DNA of 52,697 nt from Asticcacaulis sp. AND118 (GTDB lineage Bacteria; Pseudomonadota; Alphaproteobacteria; Caulobacterales; Caulobacteraceae), in the NCBI RefSeq assembly GCF_020535245.1, contig NZ_CP084913.1:1-52697 (forward strand), given 5' to 3'. Within the stretch, counting starts at the first letter, position 1; every line of letters starts with the position of its first letter. A program made the position numbers and the translations under genes. Positions 32,300 to 41,361 of the stretch are shown here, piece by piece. Under the pieces are notes generated by a model, which saw nothing but the letters and a program-made list of their open reading frames with translations, was not told the DNA's origin and made no database searches.

Positions 32300-32431
32300 A
32301 TGAACACGCAATATGAAAACACCGAGGGCACCACATCCGCGTTTGACGCTGAATTGGAAGCCCTGGTTTCGGCGCTGGAAACAAAGTGGGCAGCCGAACG
32401 CACGGCTCATGAAAACGCGGAAGCGCAGTAG
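32300..32431 (+). CDS. Small protein, 43 residues
   Basis: Starts MNTQYENTEGTTSAFDAELE and continues as one acidic helix (ALVSALETKWAAERTAHENA). It has a GGAGTGAG ribosome site 5 bases before the ATG and a clear hairpin with T-rich tail right after the stop, so it looks like a complete transcription unit. No family is recognised; small acidic proteins of this kind are frequent in plasmid cargo regions. Confidence 0.5.
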   Translation: MNTQYENTEGTTSAFDAELEALVSALETKWAAERTAHENAEAQ

Positions 32432-32440
32432 TTCAACAGG

Positions 32441-32472
32441 CCCATCAGCTCCGGCTGGTGGGCTCTTTTCTT
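32441..32472 (+). terminator. Terminator after the 43-residue gene
   Basis: GCCCATCAGC-TCCG-GCTGGTGGGC, 10-base arms with one mismatch, then TCTTTTCTTGTTT. Confidence 0.7.
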
Positions 32473-33315
32473 GTTTCGGATGACCATCAAGTGAAGGTTA
32501 GACTGCGACGTTGCACCTATGCCACGACCGAGCACGGCATGTCGCGTGCAGGCGATCCCACCATGCACAACCACGTCGTGGTCATGAATACGACCCAGAC
32601 GGAGGCAAGCAAATGGCAGGCGCTTGAGACCCGGCACCTCTATAAGCACATGAACCTGCTGGGTCAGATCTATCAGGCCGAACTGCAAATGGGTGCCAGG
32701 GAACTCGGATACAACGTCGTTCAGGGCAAGACCGCCGGCACGTGGGAGATCGCTGAGTTTGCCCCAGGACGCACGTCGCAGGCCTTGAACAGCTCAGTGG
32801 GACCAGCATCGCAGCTGATCGAGACCTTCTCTCAACGCCACGCCCTGATCACAGAGCGGCTTGAGGCCGAAACGCTCACCAAGGGACGTGATCTCACGCC
32901 AGCAGAGCGTCAGGCGGTCATACTGCGTGATCGGCCCAATAAGCTCGGATCGCCGCGCGCCGAGGTTCAGGCTACCTGGCGGGCCATCGCTGAAAAAGAA
33001 GGCGTCGACCTGCAAGCGATTAAGCAGGGGAGCCTTGAGCGAACGACGGGTCAGAACCTCACCGCTCAGCGGATTGGAAAGATCGGACTCATGGCACGCC
33101 TGTCTGGCTTCGTGGATGAAAAGGTGTTTGGCCGCATACGCGACGTCACCGCGGACTTTTCGCTCAAGGTCGGCTTACGTAATCAGGAACACCGCAGCAC
33201 GGTCTTCACGCCCCATGCCGTCATCGCTGATGCCATGAAGTATAGTGGCAATCTCCACCGCATCGATACCTACCTTGAGAGCGGCTTCTTCCAGCGTGCG
33301 GAGATAGCTCGTTGA
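32458..33315 (+). pseudogene. MobF-type relaxase (TraI/TrwC) internal fragment
   Basis: The frame encodes an inner part of a MobF relaxase. RAGDPTMHNHVVVMNTTQ corresponds to the metal-binding His motif, followed by WQALETRHLYKHMNLLGQIY, QAELQMGARELGY and IETFSQRHALITERLEAE. The last part (TVFTPHAVIADAMKY) matches the start of the linker before the helicase. The catalytic N-terminal tyrosines and the whole helicase half are missing. The 5' end runs into the terminator of the small gene before it, and the 3' end into an IS3 remnant. No transfer nicking is expected from this copy. Confidence 0.7.
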
Positions 33316-33745
33316 CTCAAAGGGGCCTTCAACCACGCATAAAAGCCGCTGAAATGTACACTGAGCATACGGCACATGGCCCTGACCGAAAACTCAAGCC
33401 TGTGAGCTTCGATAAATGCGTACCTCACCGAGATTCTCGCGCGAAGTACGCGGCCGCCTTTTTTAGGATGTCGCGCTCCTCCGTCACACGGGCCAGTTCC
33501 GCTTTGACCCGCCGAAGTTCTGCCGCCACCGCGTCATCTTCTCGCCTGACCTTCGCGGGCTTCGAAAACTCAGCTTTCCATGTATAGAGCGACTTCGTGC
33601 TGATACCCAGACGCGCAGCGACCTCTTTGACCGCATAGCCACGGTCAACAACCTGTGCAACCGCGTCCTGTTTGAACGCCTCCGAAAACCTGTTTCCCGT
33701 CTTCATCTGTAGCTCTCCTTGCTTCCAATTTGTAACAAGCAAAGC
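33300..33745 (-). mobile_element. IS3-family remnant (orfA and start of orfB)
   Basis: Contains a complete orfA and about the first 45 codons of orfB (YAFIEAHRLEFSVRAMCRML, then FSGFYAWLKAPLSQRA), which stops at the relaxase fragment. The end next to orfA's start lies near 33740-33765 and cuts an AraC-type gene. The terminal repeat at the orfB end is lost. Confidence 0.75.
33425..33706 (-). CDS. IS3-family transposase OrfA
   Basis: About 93 residues from the ATG at 33706 (AAGGAGAG upstream). Helix-turn-helix with GYAVKEVAARLGISTKSLYT (about 22-41) and a C-terminal leucine-zipper-like helix (AELRRVKAELARVTEERDIL). Near its end a slippery A6G run (33460-33466) is where IS3 elements shift frame to make the OrfAB transposase. 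The orfB part is cut after about 45 codons, so no active transposase can be made from this copy. Confidence 0.85.
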   Translation of the reverse strand: MKTGNRFSEAFKQDAVAQVVDRGYAVKEVAARLGISTKSLYTWKAEFSKPAKVRREDDAVAAELRRVKAELARVTEERDILKKAAAYFARESR

Positions 33746-33770
33746 GTCTACAATTCTAGGGGCACCTCAG

Positions 33771-34031
33771 ATGGCTGAACAGGCGGCCATGTCGCGCACA
33801 ACTTTCGCGCTGAAATTTAAAGCGGCAGTCGGGTTATCCCTCATGGACTACCTCACCCGTTGGCGCATGATGCTGGCCGCTGAACGGCTGACGACGTCTG
33901 CGGATTCGATTTCGAAGATCGGATTTGCGCTAGGTTATGATTCTGAAAAATCTTTCAGCATGGCCTTCAAGCGCGTGATGAACAGTTCGCCTCGCCAATA
34001 TGGCACCTTGAATCGGCGCAATTTGCTTTGA
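33771..34031 (+). pseudogene. C-terminal AraC-type DNA-binding domain fragment
   Basis: About 86 residues forming the second part of an AraC/XylS DNA-binding domain: MSRTTFALKFKAAVGLSLMD, RWRMMLAAERL and SISKIGFALGYDSEKSFSMA, with the usual F-K-R ending. The N-terminal ligand domain and first helices are missing, because the IS3 remnant ends just upstream. The ATG at 33771 is internal to the original gene. A short domain-only protein might still be made, but there is no ribosome site. Confidence 0.7.
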
Positions 34032-34134
34032 TAAAACGGCCTTTCAAACATCCTCGGTCTACTCCACACTGTGAAATTGGCCTTCTGCATTGCAGTTTGG
34101 GTGAGGCTGGATTCGTCGTGCGAAGGTGGCCGCG

Positions 34135-35619
34135 TCACCGGGCCAATGCTTCCACATTCTCTTTGACCTGCCCGGAGGCTTGGGCGACCTCATCAAATGT
34201 CGTCGTAAGATAGCTGAGCTTTTCGTCGATTTCGTGGACTGCCGAAACGGCCGCCTGCATGTTGCCCGAAATTTCCGAGCTGACGGCGTCTTGCTGCGCG
34301 ATCGCTGAAGCCACTCCGGACACGTTATCAAGCACGGTCGTGATATTGGATGTGATGAGGCCGAGCGCAGTGACAACTTCAGTCGTGACAGACTGCATGC
34401 TGTCAATCTCCTTTGAGATGGTTTCAGTAGACCGCGCCGCCTGGTTCGCCAGCGACTTGACTTCCGAAGCGACGACCGCGAACCCCTTCCCTGCGTCTCC
34501 GGCTCTGGCAGACTCAATTGTTGCGTTGAGCGCCAGTAGATTGATCTGGCTGGCGATCTGGCGGATCATATCCACCACGTTGTTCATTTGTGCGGCAGAA
34601 GCGTTCAAGGCCTGGGCGAAACTTCCCGCCCCTTCGGCATGACGGAATATGCCTTCCACGCTCTCGCGAGCATGATTCATGCTGCTGGCAATTTCTTTGA
34701 CGCTGGCGCTAAGTTCCTCGGAGGCCGCCGCCACTGCATTGACGACCGAACCTGTCTCTGTCGAAGCGGTTGACACGCTCGCCGCCATTTGTGTGGCGCC
34801 AAGCATTTGTTTCATGACGTCGCTCAGCTGCCCATCGATCTGCCGGCTGAGGCCTTCGTTGCGAATGCGTCGGCGAACCGCTTCCGTCGTGTCGGTCGCA
34901 AACTTTACGACTTTGACAATGGTCCCCGTATTGTCGAGGATGGGATTGTAGTCGGCTTGAATAAAGACCTCTTTGCCGCCCTTCCCAAGCCGCTTAAATT
35001 CACCGGCTTGAAATTCACCGCGCCCCAAGCGGTCCCAGAACTCCCGGTATTCGGCCGATCGGGCATATTGGCTTTCGCAAAAAATCCGATGATGCTGTCC
35101 GACGATCTCTTTGAGGTCATACCCGAACACGCCGAGGAAATTTTCGTTGGAGGTGATGATTTCACCTTGCGGAGTAAACTCGATAACGGCCTGCGCACGA
35201 GATATGGCGTTCACCTTACCTTCGTGGTCAATACTCTTGGCTTTCTCTTTGGTAATGTCAGAGGCGAGCTTGACGACCCGAACGATTTTGCCGCTTTGAT
35301 CTTTAACAGGGTTGTAGCTCGCTTGCAGCCAGACGATTCTACCATCGTTACCGATGCGCTTGAACTCACCCGATTGAAATTTCCCGCCTGCCAGCTCCTG
35401 CCAAAAGCGTCGGTAGTCCTCGGATTGTGCATAATCGGGTAAACAGAAAAGCCGGTGATGCTGCCCTATGATCTGTCTCTCAGTATATCCGACCGCGGAT
35501 AAAAAATTTGCGTTTGCACGGACGATTTTACCATCTGGTGAAAACTCAATTATCGCCTGCGATCGATCGAGCGCGTCAACCAAATATTTTCCTTGGGATG
35601 GGAACAAGTTGCTGAGCAT
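34135..35619 (-). CDS. PAS-PAS methyl-accepting chemotaxis protein (cytosolic)
   Basis: About 494 residues from the ATG at 35619; a TTG at 35634 is possible. Two PAS domains (about 12-130 and 135-250), each with the aerotaxis-like NANFL/NENFL and [22 protein letters not shown] segments. The MCP signalling domain (about 265-490) has the hairpin tip [20 protein letters not shown], then [20 protein letters not shown]. There is no membrane segment, so it is a soluble, BdlA/Aer-like receptor sensing redox or a bound cofactor. It has no adjacent che genes, so it would feed the host's chemotaxis array. It is more chromosomal in character than the plasmid genes around it. Confidence 0.9.
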   Translation of the reverse strand: MLSNLFPSQGKYLVDALDRSQAIIEFSPDGKIVRANANFLSAVGYTERQIIGQHHRLFCLPDYAQSEDYRRFWQELAGGKFQSGEFKRIGNDGRIVWLQASYNPVKDQSGKIVRVVKLASDITKEKAKSIDHEGKVNAISRAQAVIEFTPQGEIITSNENFLGVFGYDLKEIVGQHHRIFCESQYARSAEYREFWDRLGRGEFQAGEFKRLGKGGKEVFIQADYNPILDNTGTIVKVVKFATDTTEAVRRRIRNEGLSRQIDGQLSDVMKQMLGATQMAASVSTASTETGSVVNAVAAASEELSASVKEIASSMNHARESVEGIFRHAEGAGSFAQALNASAAQMNNVVDMIRQIASQINLLALNATIESARAGDAGKGFAVVASEVKSLANQAARSTETISKEIDSMQSVTTEVVTALGLITSNITTVLDNVSGVASAIAQQDAVSSEISGNMQAAVSAVHEIDEKLSYLTTTFDEVAQASGQVKENVEALAR

Positions 35620-35846
35620 AGAGGAATCACCCAATTTAGCGAGAAAAGTTTTATGCCACTCTTACTCTACACTACACATGGCACTGGAGCCGACTATCAC
35701 CTAAAGGAAAATACAGCATCCACCGATACGGCGATCAGGATCAATAGCCGATTGCAACCAAGTAGAGCCACCCTCAGCGAAAAGGGTAAACATGGTGTAA
35801 ATAATACCACCTCTCCCAATAAAGAGTAAACTTAGGCCCACACAAT

Positions 35847-37829
35847 TCAACGTATTGCTGCGTTAGGCGAAAAAGCCCTCTTGGTTTGTAAAATTTGCTC
35901 AAGAGAAGTCGGGGGCGAAAAATAGTATCCTTGAAGCAAGTCAACGCCCATAGATTGTAATTTGCAAAGCTGCTGTCCCGTTTCTACGCCTTCCGCTACA
36001 ACTTTCAGGCCAAATGCCCGCGCAATCGTTAGCGTGCTTTCAATAATGACCTGCCCTTGCCCTTCGAGGTCGGCGACAAAGGCCTTATCCACCTTTATGC
36101 CATGAACGCTTAACCGCCCGAGCCGAGACAATGACGAATAGCCCGTGCCGAAGTCGTCAATATGCAGATTGACACCGAGCTTTCTCAGACTATCGAGCGC
36201 AAACGTTACCCGGTCTATATAGCCGTCATCAAATACACTTTCAGTTACCTCTAGATCGAGGACCTCCGGAGGCAGGCCCGTATCCCCGAGAATGCGGGCC
36301 ACGACCAGCGGTAATGATGGCTGCACCAGTTGCTTGATTGAGACATTGACCGCCAAGCCGGCCGCGTTACCGTCCTTTCGCCAGATAACCGCATCTTTGC
36401 AGGCCTGTTCCAGAATCCATGTGCCCAAGGTTGCGATACAGTCGGTATCCTCGGCGATACGAATGAACTCGTCTGGAGAAATTATCCCCAGGACCGGATG
36501 TTTCCAGCGGCAAAGAGCCTCATAGGAATGAACGACTCCAGTATGCGCGTCGACGATAGGTTGATAAACCAAATAAATCTGGTCGGAACCGATAGCTTGA
36601 ATGAGCGCGCGGCTCAGGTCGAATTTTCTGCGCAGCCCCTCTGCGATGGTTTCGCTATATGCGAGCACCTTGCCCCGGCCAGTTCGCTTGACTTCTGTCG
36701 CCGCCAAGTCGGCTTCATGAACTATATCATCAAAACTTTCCGCACCGGCCGACAAGAGAGACCAGCCTGTGCTGACGCCAAGCTGCACCTGAGTGTTGCC
36801 TATTGTCAGTGGCATAGTTGCAACATTGCAAATCATGTCGGCCAAGTCCTTGACCGTGCGTTGCGCATCGATACCCGCTGGAACCACTGCCACGAATTCA
36901 TCGCCGCCCCACCGAGCCAACAATCCATTCACGGGTATGATAGCGCCAATTTTGTGCGCCATGGTTGCCAATACCCGATCGCCAGCTTCATGACCTAGCA
37001 CATCATTGATCTGTTTGAACCGATCCAGATCAAGGAACAGTATCGCGTAACTTGAAGCGCGAGAGACCCTTTCCAGTTTTTGCCACCAGTCGCTCAAGCC
37101 ACGTCGATTGGGCAGCCCGGTCAGGGCGTCGGAGTGTGCTAGTTCGCGGAGTTCTATGGTTCGATGGCTTACCTTGGCTTCCAGCTCAAAATTGGCTTGG
37201 GATAAATTATCGATAAGTTCTTGGTTCTTAGCTTCAAGATCCAACGTCCGGTGCAAGGCGGCATTGTTGGCACGAAGATTTCCAGCCATCACAAGCCAGA
37301 AAACGACGCCTAAAGCCCCGAGAATTCTCTCCTGCTCCCCTCCAAAAGACAAAGCGGCTGCTCCTGGCAGGAGGAGCAGACTTACGTAGCCGATACCCAC
37401 GTATTTGTACGTCGCAGCGATACCGGTTGCACCACCAGCCATCGCAGACAGAATTATTATAACGACGTACTTTTTAGTGTCGATGCCTCCTCCGTCCGAC
37501 GGGATGCAAATCGACAATGCCAGGGCCGACCACAACATGCCGGACAGCCACAAGCCTGACACATAAACCGCCTTCCATCCGTTTTGGACCTCATGGAAAT
37601 TTTCTCGCTCGTATGGCTTGGTTGTAAGGAACAATGTCCATGTTATTATTCGTGCAACGGCTACACAGCTATGTGCTGCAGTCCAAATGGCAGCAAATTC
37701 CGCGTGCTCGTTCTTCAATATTAGATATATCGCCAGGATAGCGCCGACACTGACGAACAGCATGGGCCCAAGGTTCCTGAACGCAATATATAGCAATCGG
37801 CGACGTCTAGATGATCCACTGGTCGACAT
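35847..37829 (-). CDS. GGDEF-EAL membrane protein (cyclic di-GMP turnover)
   Basis: 660 residues. N-terminal membrane sensor of six or so helices (about 12-190), a coiled linker (about 195-230), a GGDEF domain (SDALTGLPNRRGL; RWGGDEF at about 306-312) and an EAL domain (YEALCRWKHP at about 436). Both active sites look complete: GGDEF intact, and EAL with IDDFGTGYSSLSRLG, EVTES, VDKAF and AEGVET. No RxxD inhibitory site precedes GGDEF. It can in principle both make and break cyclic di-GMP. It stands next to a chemoreceptor and may be part of a motility or biofilm cargo block carried with it. Confidence 0.92.
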   Translation of the reverse strand: MSTSGSSRRRRLLYIAFRNLGPMLFVSVGAILAIYLILKNEHAEFAAIWTAAHSCVAVARIITWTLFLTTKPYERENFHEVQNGWKAVYVSGLWLSGMLWSALALSICIPSDGGGIDTKKYVVIIILSAMAGGATGIAATYKYVGIGYVSLLLLPGAAALSFGGEQERILGALGVVFWLVMAGNLRANNAALHRTLDLEAKNQELIDNLSQANFELEAKVSHRTIELRELAHSDALTGLPNRRGLSDWWQKLERVSRASSYAILFLDLDRFKQINDVLGHEAGDRVLATMAHKIGAIIPVNGLLARWGGDEFVAVVPAGIDAQRTVKDLADMICNVATMPLTIGNTQVQLGVSTGWSLLSAGAESFDDIVHEADLAATEVKRTGRGKVLAYSETIAEGLRRKFDLSRALIQAIGSDQIYLVYQPIVDAHTGVVHSYEALCRWKHPVLGIISPDEFIRIAEDTDCIATLGTWILEQACKDAVIWRKDGNAAGLAVNVSIKQLVQPSLPLVVARILGDTGLPPEVLDLEVTESVFDDGYIDRVTFALDSLRKLGVNLHIDDFGTGYSSLSRLGRLSVHGIKVDKAFVADLEGQGQVIIESTLTIARAFGLKVVAEGVETGQQLCKLQSMGVDLLQGYYFSPPTSLEQILQTKRAFSPNAAIR

Positions 37830-38023
37830 ATTTTACAAGCTTCTTTGCACACGACAATCAGCTTTAATAACAAAGATTCTTTAAAATTGGCTTTCTGCCG
37901 CCCGACCAATTGCCTGACGTCTGTCGCCTGGACCTACCTCACAATCGTCGCCATGACATGCACAAGTCACGCATCTTTGCTGGGGCGAAACGATATTTTA
38001 ACGTCTCCAAAAAGGACGGTTAA

Positions 38024-38338
38024 TTGAAAAACTATACGTTTAGTTTTATGGATTGGCGCACTTATAGACCGAGAATGGAAATTTCAACGCCCTCCAATAG
38101 TAAGCCTTCGAATATCCTATATCAGTTAGCGGTCGCCAACGACGTCTCGACACTGATCGATCTCGATGCCGCCTTAGCCCTTTCGCGCTCGTCCATAAGA
38201 GCGCTGGCGGCTCAATCCCGTCAGGCCAATCTTCTGGCCAAGAGTTTCGCCGAAGAAGAAATCTGTCGTTTTGAAATGGACGAATCCGATATGGCAACGG
38301 GCACTATCGCGATTATCCGCAATGCGCTGGACAGCTGA
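38024..38338 (+). CDS. Hypothetical protein, 104 residues
   Basis: No family recognised. The TTG at 38024 has a good AAGGA site 8 bases upstream; ATG 38048 or 38075 are alternatives. Mostly helical, with DVSTLIDLDAALALSRSSIR and an acidic C-terminal part (EEEICRFEMDESDMATG). No signal or membrane segment. It ends 34 bases before the TetR gene and may share its promoter. Confidence 0.5.
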   Translation: MKNYTFSFMDWRTYRPRMEISTPSNSKPSNILYQLAVANDVSTLIDLDAALALSRSSIRALAAQSRQANLLAKSFAEEEICRFEMDESDMATGTIAIIRNALDS

Positions 38339-38372
38339 TAGACGATCCGAACCACTCTAGAGGAGTTCAAGG

Positions 38373-38945
38373 ATGCCCAAAGGACGGACAAGAAGTCTGA
38401 CAGCTGAAGCCGCTATCCTAGATGCCACGGAAGCGCTTCCAGATGAATTGAGCCCGTCAAAAATTTCGGCAGATTTGATCGCTCAGCGTGCCGGCGTCAG
38501 CAAGGCGACGCTTTATAAGTGGTGGCCGTCCAAATCATACATTCTCATGGACGCCGTCCTGAGACGGGCCTCCCACGACATACCGCTGCCGAACACAGGC
38601 TCTGCGGCGTCAGCTTTCAAGCTCCTACTGGAAGGGTTTATTCGTTTTCACCTAGGCACCGCTTTCGGAGCTGCCGTGTCTCATCTATTCGCCGAGGGCC
38701 TGGATGACCCCGAATTGATGAACATATACAATACACGATATCCATTTCCGCGACGTGAGCTGTTGAAAGAAATTTGGGGACGCGCAGTGGAAAAAGGGGA
38801 GGTCCGTCGGGACGTTGACCCTGATCTTGTGCTCGACATGCTATATGGCCCGTTGGTTTACCGCTTTTTTCTGCGCCATCGGGAAATTAGTCCTGAACTC
38901 GCACAAGATATCACCCGGGTCCTCTTTACCGGGCTGAACGTTTAA
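38373..38945 (+). CDS. TetR-family transcriptional regulator
   Basis: 190 residues. N-terminal TetR helix-turn-helix: ISADLIAQRAGVSKATLYKW followed by WPSKSYILMDAVL. The C-terminal ligand domain is of the TetR_C type with LFAEGLDDPELMNIYNTRYP and LVLDMLYGPLVYRFFLRH. AGAGGAG lies 9 bases before the ATG. No obvious target gene is left next to it: IS1380 debris follows, so its regulated operon may have been lost or may lie elsewhere. Confidence 0.88.
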   Translation: MPKGRTRSLTAEAAILDATEALPDELSPSKISADLIAQRAGVSKATLYKWWPSKSYILMDAVLRRASHDIPLPNTGSAASAFKLLLEGFIRFHLGTAFGAAVSHLFAEGLDDPELMNIYNTRYPFPRRELLKEIWGRAVEKGEVRRDVDPDLVLDMLYGPLVYRFFLRHREISPELAQDITRVLFTGLNV

Positions 38946-39054
38946 TCGACATTTCTCAGATCGACGTCGTTTCTCGTGACGCCCAGTCCGATACTTTATA
39001 ATATAATCAATGTGATACAGTCGATATTGGCGGGACTTCATGGACATTTGCGGC

Positions 39055-39430
39055 GGGTGAAGGTTAGGTGGGTGATTTGCGGCTGGGTATTGACCGTCGC
39101 CTGAAGCTGGAGCTCCATGGTTCGAGGGTCACCGATGGCGCCGGGCTGCTCGCCTTTCGCGAACTTAACGATGCCCATGGCGTGACCGAGCTTGCGGGAA
39201 AAGTGCTCACCGATAGCCGTTCCGGCAAGAACAACCGCCACGCATTGGAGGCTCAATTTCGGCAATCCGTGTTTGGAGGTGTTGCCGGATACGAAGACGT
39301 GAATGCCCCGACCGTCTCGGTCATTGTGCGGCCATGGGCTGGGTCGGCGGCGACCGGGCCTCACTGTCGACGGCAGCGTCGACGAGCTGCGAAGGCGCGA
39401 GCCAGCCCCATGTCCTTGACAAAGCTGGTC
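39055..39430 (+). mobile_element. IS1380-family transposase remnant
   Basis: The plus strand encodes the N-terminal part of an IS1380-type transposase: LKLELHGSRVTDGAGLLAFR, then SGKNNRHALEAQFRQSVFGG and VAGYEDVNA. It then shifts frame (DRLGHCAAMGWVGGDRAS continues in another frame) and decays. The DDE core and both ends are missing. It is a dead fragment of about 380 bases. Confidence 0.65.
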
Positions 39431-39647
39431 GCGCGTCGTCGCAACCAACGGACAGGACATGTCCGCCCAAAATCGCACAAATCGGCAATAAATGGCTACA
39501 TCCAAGGAGATCCGCACATCCCCCGCCTTGGAAAAGGGGTGGCGTAGGCAACCGCACCATTATACCGGCTTCACACCGGCAGGGTTGACGGGTTTCGTCG
39601 CACCAATCGTCTGCCAGCAGGGCGTTCAAATGGGAAATGTCGGTTAG

Positions 39648-39681
39648 AAAAGGCGTTCCGACCAGCCCGGAACGCCTTTTT
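39648..39681. terminator. Strong bidirectional-type terminator
   Basis: AAAAGGCGTTCCG, 7-base loop, CGGAACGCCTTTTT. Perfect 13-base stem with A-run on one side and T-run on the other. It ends the DUF1508 transcript on the minus strand. Confidence 0.85.
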
Positions 39682-39702
39682 GTCCGTACAGAGACAGCGA
39701 AC

Positions 39703-39882
39703 TTAGTCAGTCGTATCGTCGGTCGGTGCGTCGGGTCCGTTCTTTTTGATTGACTCGATGGCGTTCTTAGCGGCGGACTTGGTGGTATAGCCTTCCGTCC
39801 AGAACATGGTTTCGCCGTTGTACGAGAAATAGGCGACGAACTCGCCCTTCTTATTCTTTTTGATTTCGAACTTGTGAGCCAT
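39703..39882 (-). CDS. DUF1508 (YegP-like) small protein
   Basis: 59 residues from the ATG at 39882 (AAGGAG 7 bases upstream). One DUF1508 unit: KFEIKKNKKGEFVAYFSYNG, then MFWTEGYTTKSAAKNAIESI. E. coli YegP has two such units, this protein one. The exact role is unknown; relatives may form ring-like structures or act in stress. A tight terminator follows. It lies intact between IS fragments. Confidence 0.85.
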   Translation of the reverse strand: MAHKFEIKKNKKGEFVAYFSYNGETMFWTEGYTTKSAAKNAIESIKKNGPDAPTDDTTD

Positions 39883-39990
39883 AGCGGGTCTCCTTCTGCG
39901 CAAAAAACCGAAGTTCTATTTCGCGCGTAAAGGGAAAAGCGTCAAGCGTTCCGACGTTGCCCCTTGATGTTATCCAATCTTGAGTTCGCT

Positions 39991-40497
39991 CTAGCGATTG
40001 ATTTTTCCGTTTTGGATACTGATGTGAGCGTCGGTGACCGGCGCGGAGCTGTGCGATGAGCGCAGCGCCGGGTCACTACGACGCGGGTTGAAATTGCGAG
40101 CATATTCGGCGGGCGTCAACCAGCCGATCCGGGAATGTGGTCGTTGGGTGTTGTAATCCGTCTTCCAGGTTTGAAGTACCGCTCTGGCATGAGCCAAAGA
40201 CGTGAAGAGCGTCTCGTTGAGCAGCTCATCCCTCAGACGCCCATTGAAGCTTTCCACGAATGCGTTCTGGTTCGGCTTGCCCGGTGCGATATAGTGCCAG
40301 CCCACCCGGCTGGAATCTGCCCAGGACAGGATGGCGTTGCTGGTAAACTCCGTTCCATTATCGCTGACGATCATCTTCGGTCGACCACGTTCGGCAATGA
40401 TCCGATCGAGTTCGCGCGCAACACGGCCACCTGACAGCGAGGTATCGACGGTGAGCGTCAGGCATTCCCTGGAACAATCATCGACGACACACAAGAT
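39991..40497 (-). mobile_element. IS3-family OrfB 3' fragment
   Basis: About 165 residues of an IS3-type DDE transposase end: [20 protein letters not shown] (second D region), [13 protein letters not shown] (D of the DDE), [16 protein letters not shown] (the E) and [14 protein letters not shown]. The 5' half was cut where the Tn3-family end was inserted at 40498. It seems to belong to another IS3 subgroup than the remnant at 33.3-33.7 kb. Confidence 0.8.
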
Positions 40498-40542
40498 GGC
40501 CTAATGACAACGTCGGTGTGATTTTGGCCAAACCCGAAGAAC
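40498..40542 (+). repeat. Tn3-family terminal repeat, copy A
   Basis: Starts GGCCTAATGACAACGTCGG; diverged by several bases and one insertion from copies B and C. It interrupts the IS3 orfB fragment. Confidence 0.75.
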
Positions 40543-40544
40543 GG

Positions 40545-41132
40545 TTAGTGAACATTGATGCGTTCCACGCTGTCGCGGCGTCGGGCTTTTGCGGCCAGTC
40601 GGCTGATGGTTGCTCTGTGAACGCGGAACAAACGAGCCAGGTCGGCGGCCGAGCGTCCGGCATTCAGCATGTCCAAAATCTCTCGCTGCTGGGCGGGGGA
40701 GAGCTTAGGTGGCTGGCCTCCGCCATTGCCCCTGGCGCGTGCGGCTTCTTGGCCCTCTGCTGTTCGAGTGCGAAGCTTTGCGCGTTCAAAGTTGCCAATG
40801 GACTGCACCATTTGCATCAGCTTACGACCAGAATCCCCCGATGTGTCAGTACCTTCTTTCAGTGACTGGAAGTAAGCCCCGCAGTTGTCGATTTTGTCGA
40901 GAATACCAAACAGATCTCCGAGTGAACTCGCGATCCGATCCAGCGCCGTGACGACAACGACGTCTTCAGGGCGCAGTTCGTCGAACATCTGCTTGAGCTG
41001 CGGGCGGTCCCAACGGCCACCGGTCGAGGTTTCATTGAAGATTTTTTCACACCCGGCGGCGTTCAGGGCGTCGATCTGCTCGACAGCGTCCTGGACCTCG
41101 GATTTTAAGACGCGTGCGTAACCGATCAACAT
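40545..41132 (-). CDS. Serine resolvase homologue without catalytic serine, copy 1
   Basis: About 195 residues from the ATG at 41132. Resolvase/invertase fold with MLIGYARVLKSEVQ at the start and RWDRPQLKQMFDEL, VVTALDRIASSLGDL, and a C-terminal helix-turn-helix (GRSAADLARLFRVHRATISR). The nucleophile Ser that follows YARV in active resolvases is Leu here (TTA), and the Arg three residues after the invariant DR of DRxxR is Ser. The protein could still bind res sites but should not cut DNA. It lies between the res region and terminal repeat A, downstream of tnpA. Confidence 0.8.
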   Translation of the reverse strand: MLIGYARVLKSEVQDAVEQIDALNAAGCEKIFNETSTGGRWDRPQLKQMFDELRPEDVVVVTALDRIASSLGDLFGILDKIDNCGAYFQSLKEGTDTSGDSGRKLMQMVQSIGNFERAKLRTRTAEGQEAARARGNGGGQPPKLSPAQQREILDMLNAGRSAADLARLFRVHRATISRLAAKARRRDSVERINVH

Positions 41133-41138
41133 GCACAA

Positions 41139-41262
41139 CCCTGTTGCATAACCTGCTCATTGCGCAACAGGGTTCCGCACGCGGCCAATGGTTCGGACGT
41201 CCGCCCATGACTTTTTAGGAAAAATCTCGTAACATACTGATATAGTTTATTATATTTCCCAT
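41139..41262. other. Probable res site, copy 1
   Basis: AT-rich stretch between tnpR and tnpA with several partial inverted repeats (GTTATGGGAAATATAAT and similar half-sites). It is almost repeated at 45929-46060, upstream of the other resolvase copy. Confidence 0.5.
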
Positions 41263-41361
41263 AACATATATTATGCGGCGTTTTCAACGAGCCGTGGCCG
41301 ATGGGCGCCAATGCGCCGCCGCACGACCTGCGGTCAGGCAAGTTTGTTGGTGTTTTGTGCG

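Noticed and set aside
32022..32384. Minus-strand frame of 120 codons in the hairpin region
   Set aside because: The last 45 codons look somewhat protein-like, but the first part mirrors the 43-residue gene and the hairpins. No start signal. I could not support it as a gene.
33320..40494. One IS3 element split in two by the 33.7-40 kb block
   Set aside because: orfA plus orfB start at 33.3-33.7 kb and the orfB end at 40.0-40.5 kb have the same strand and order, but the gene end is on the wrong side for a simple insertion and the sequences look like different IS3 subgroups.
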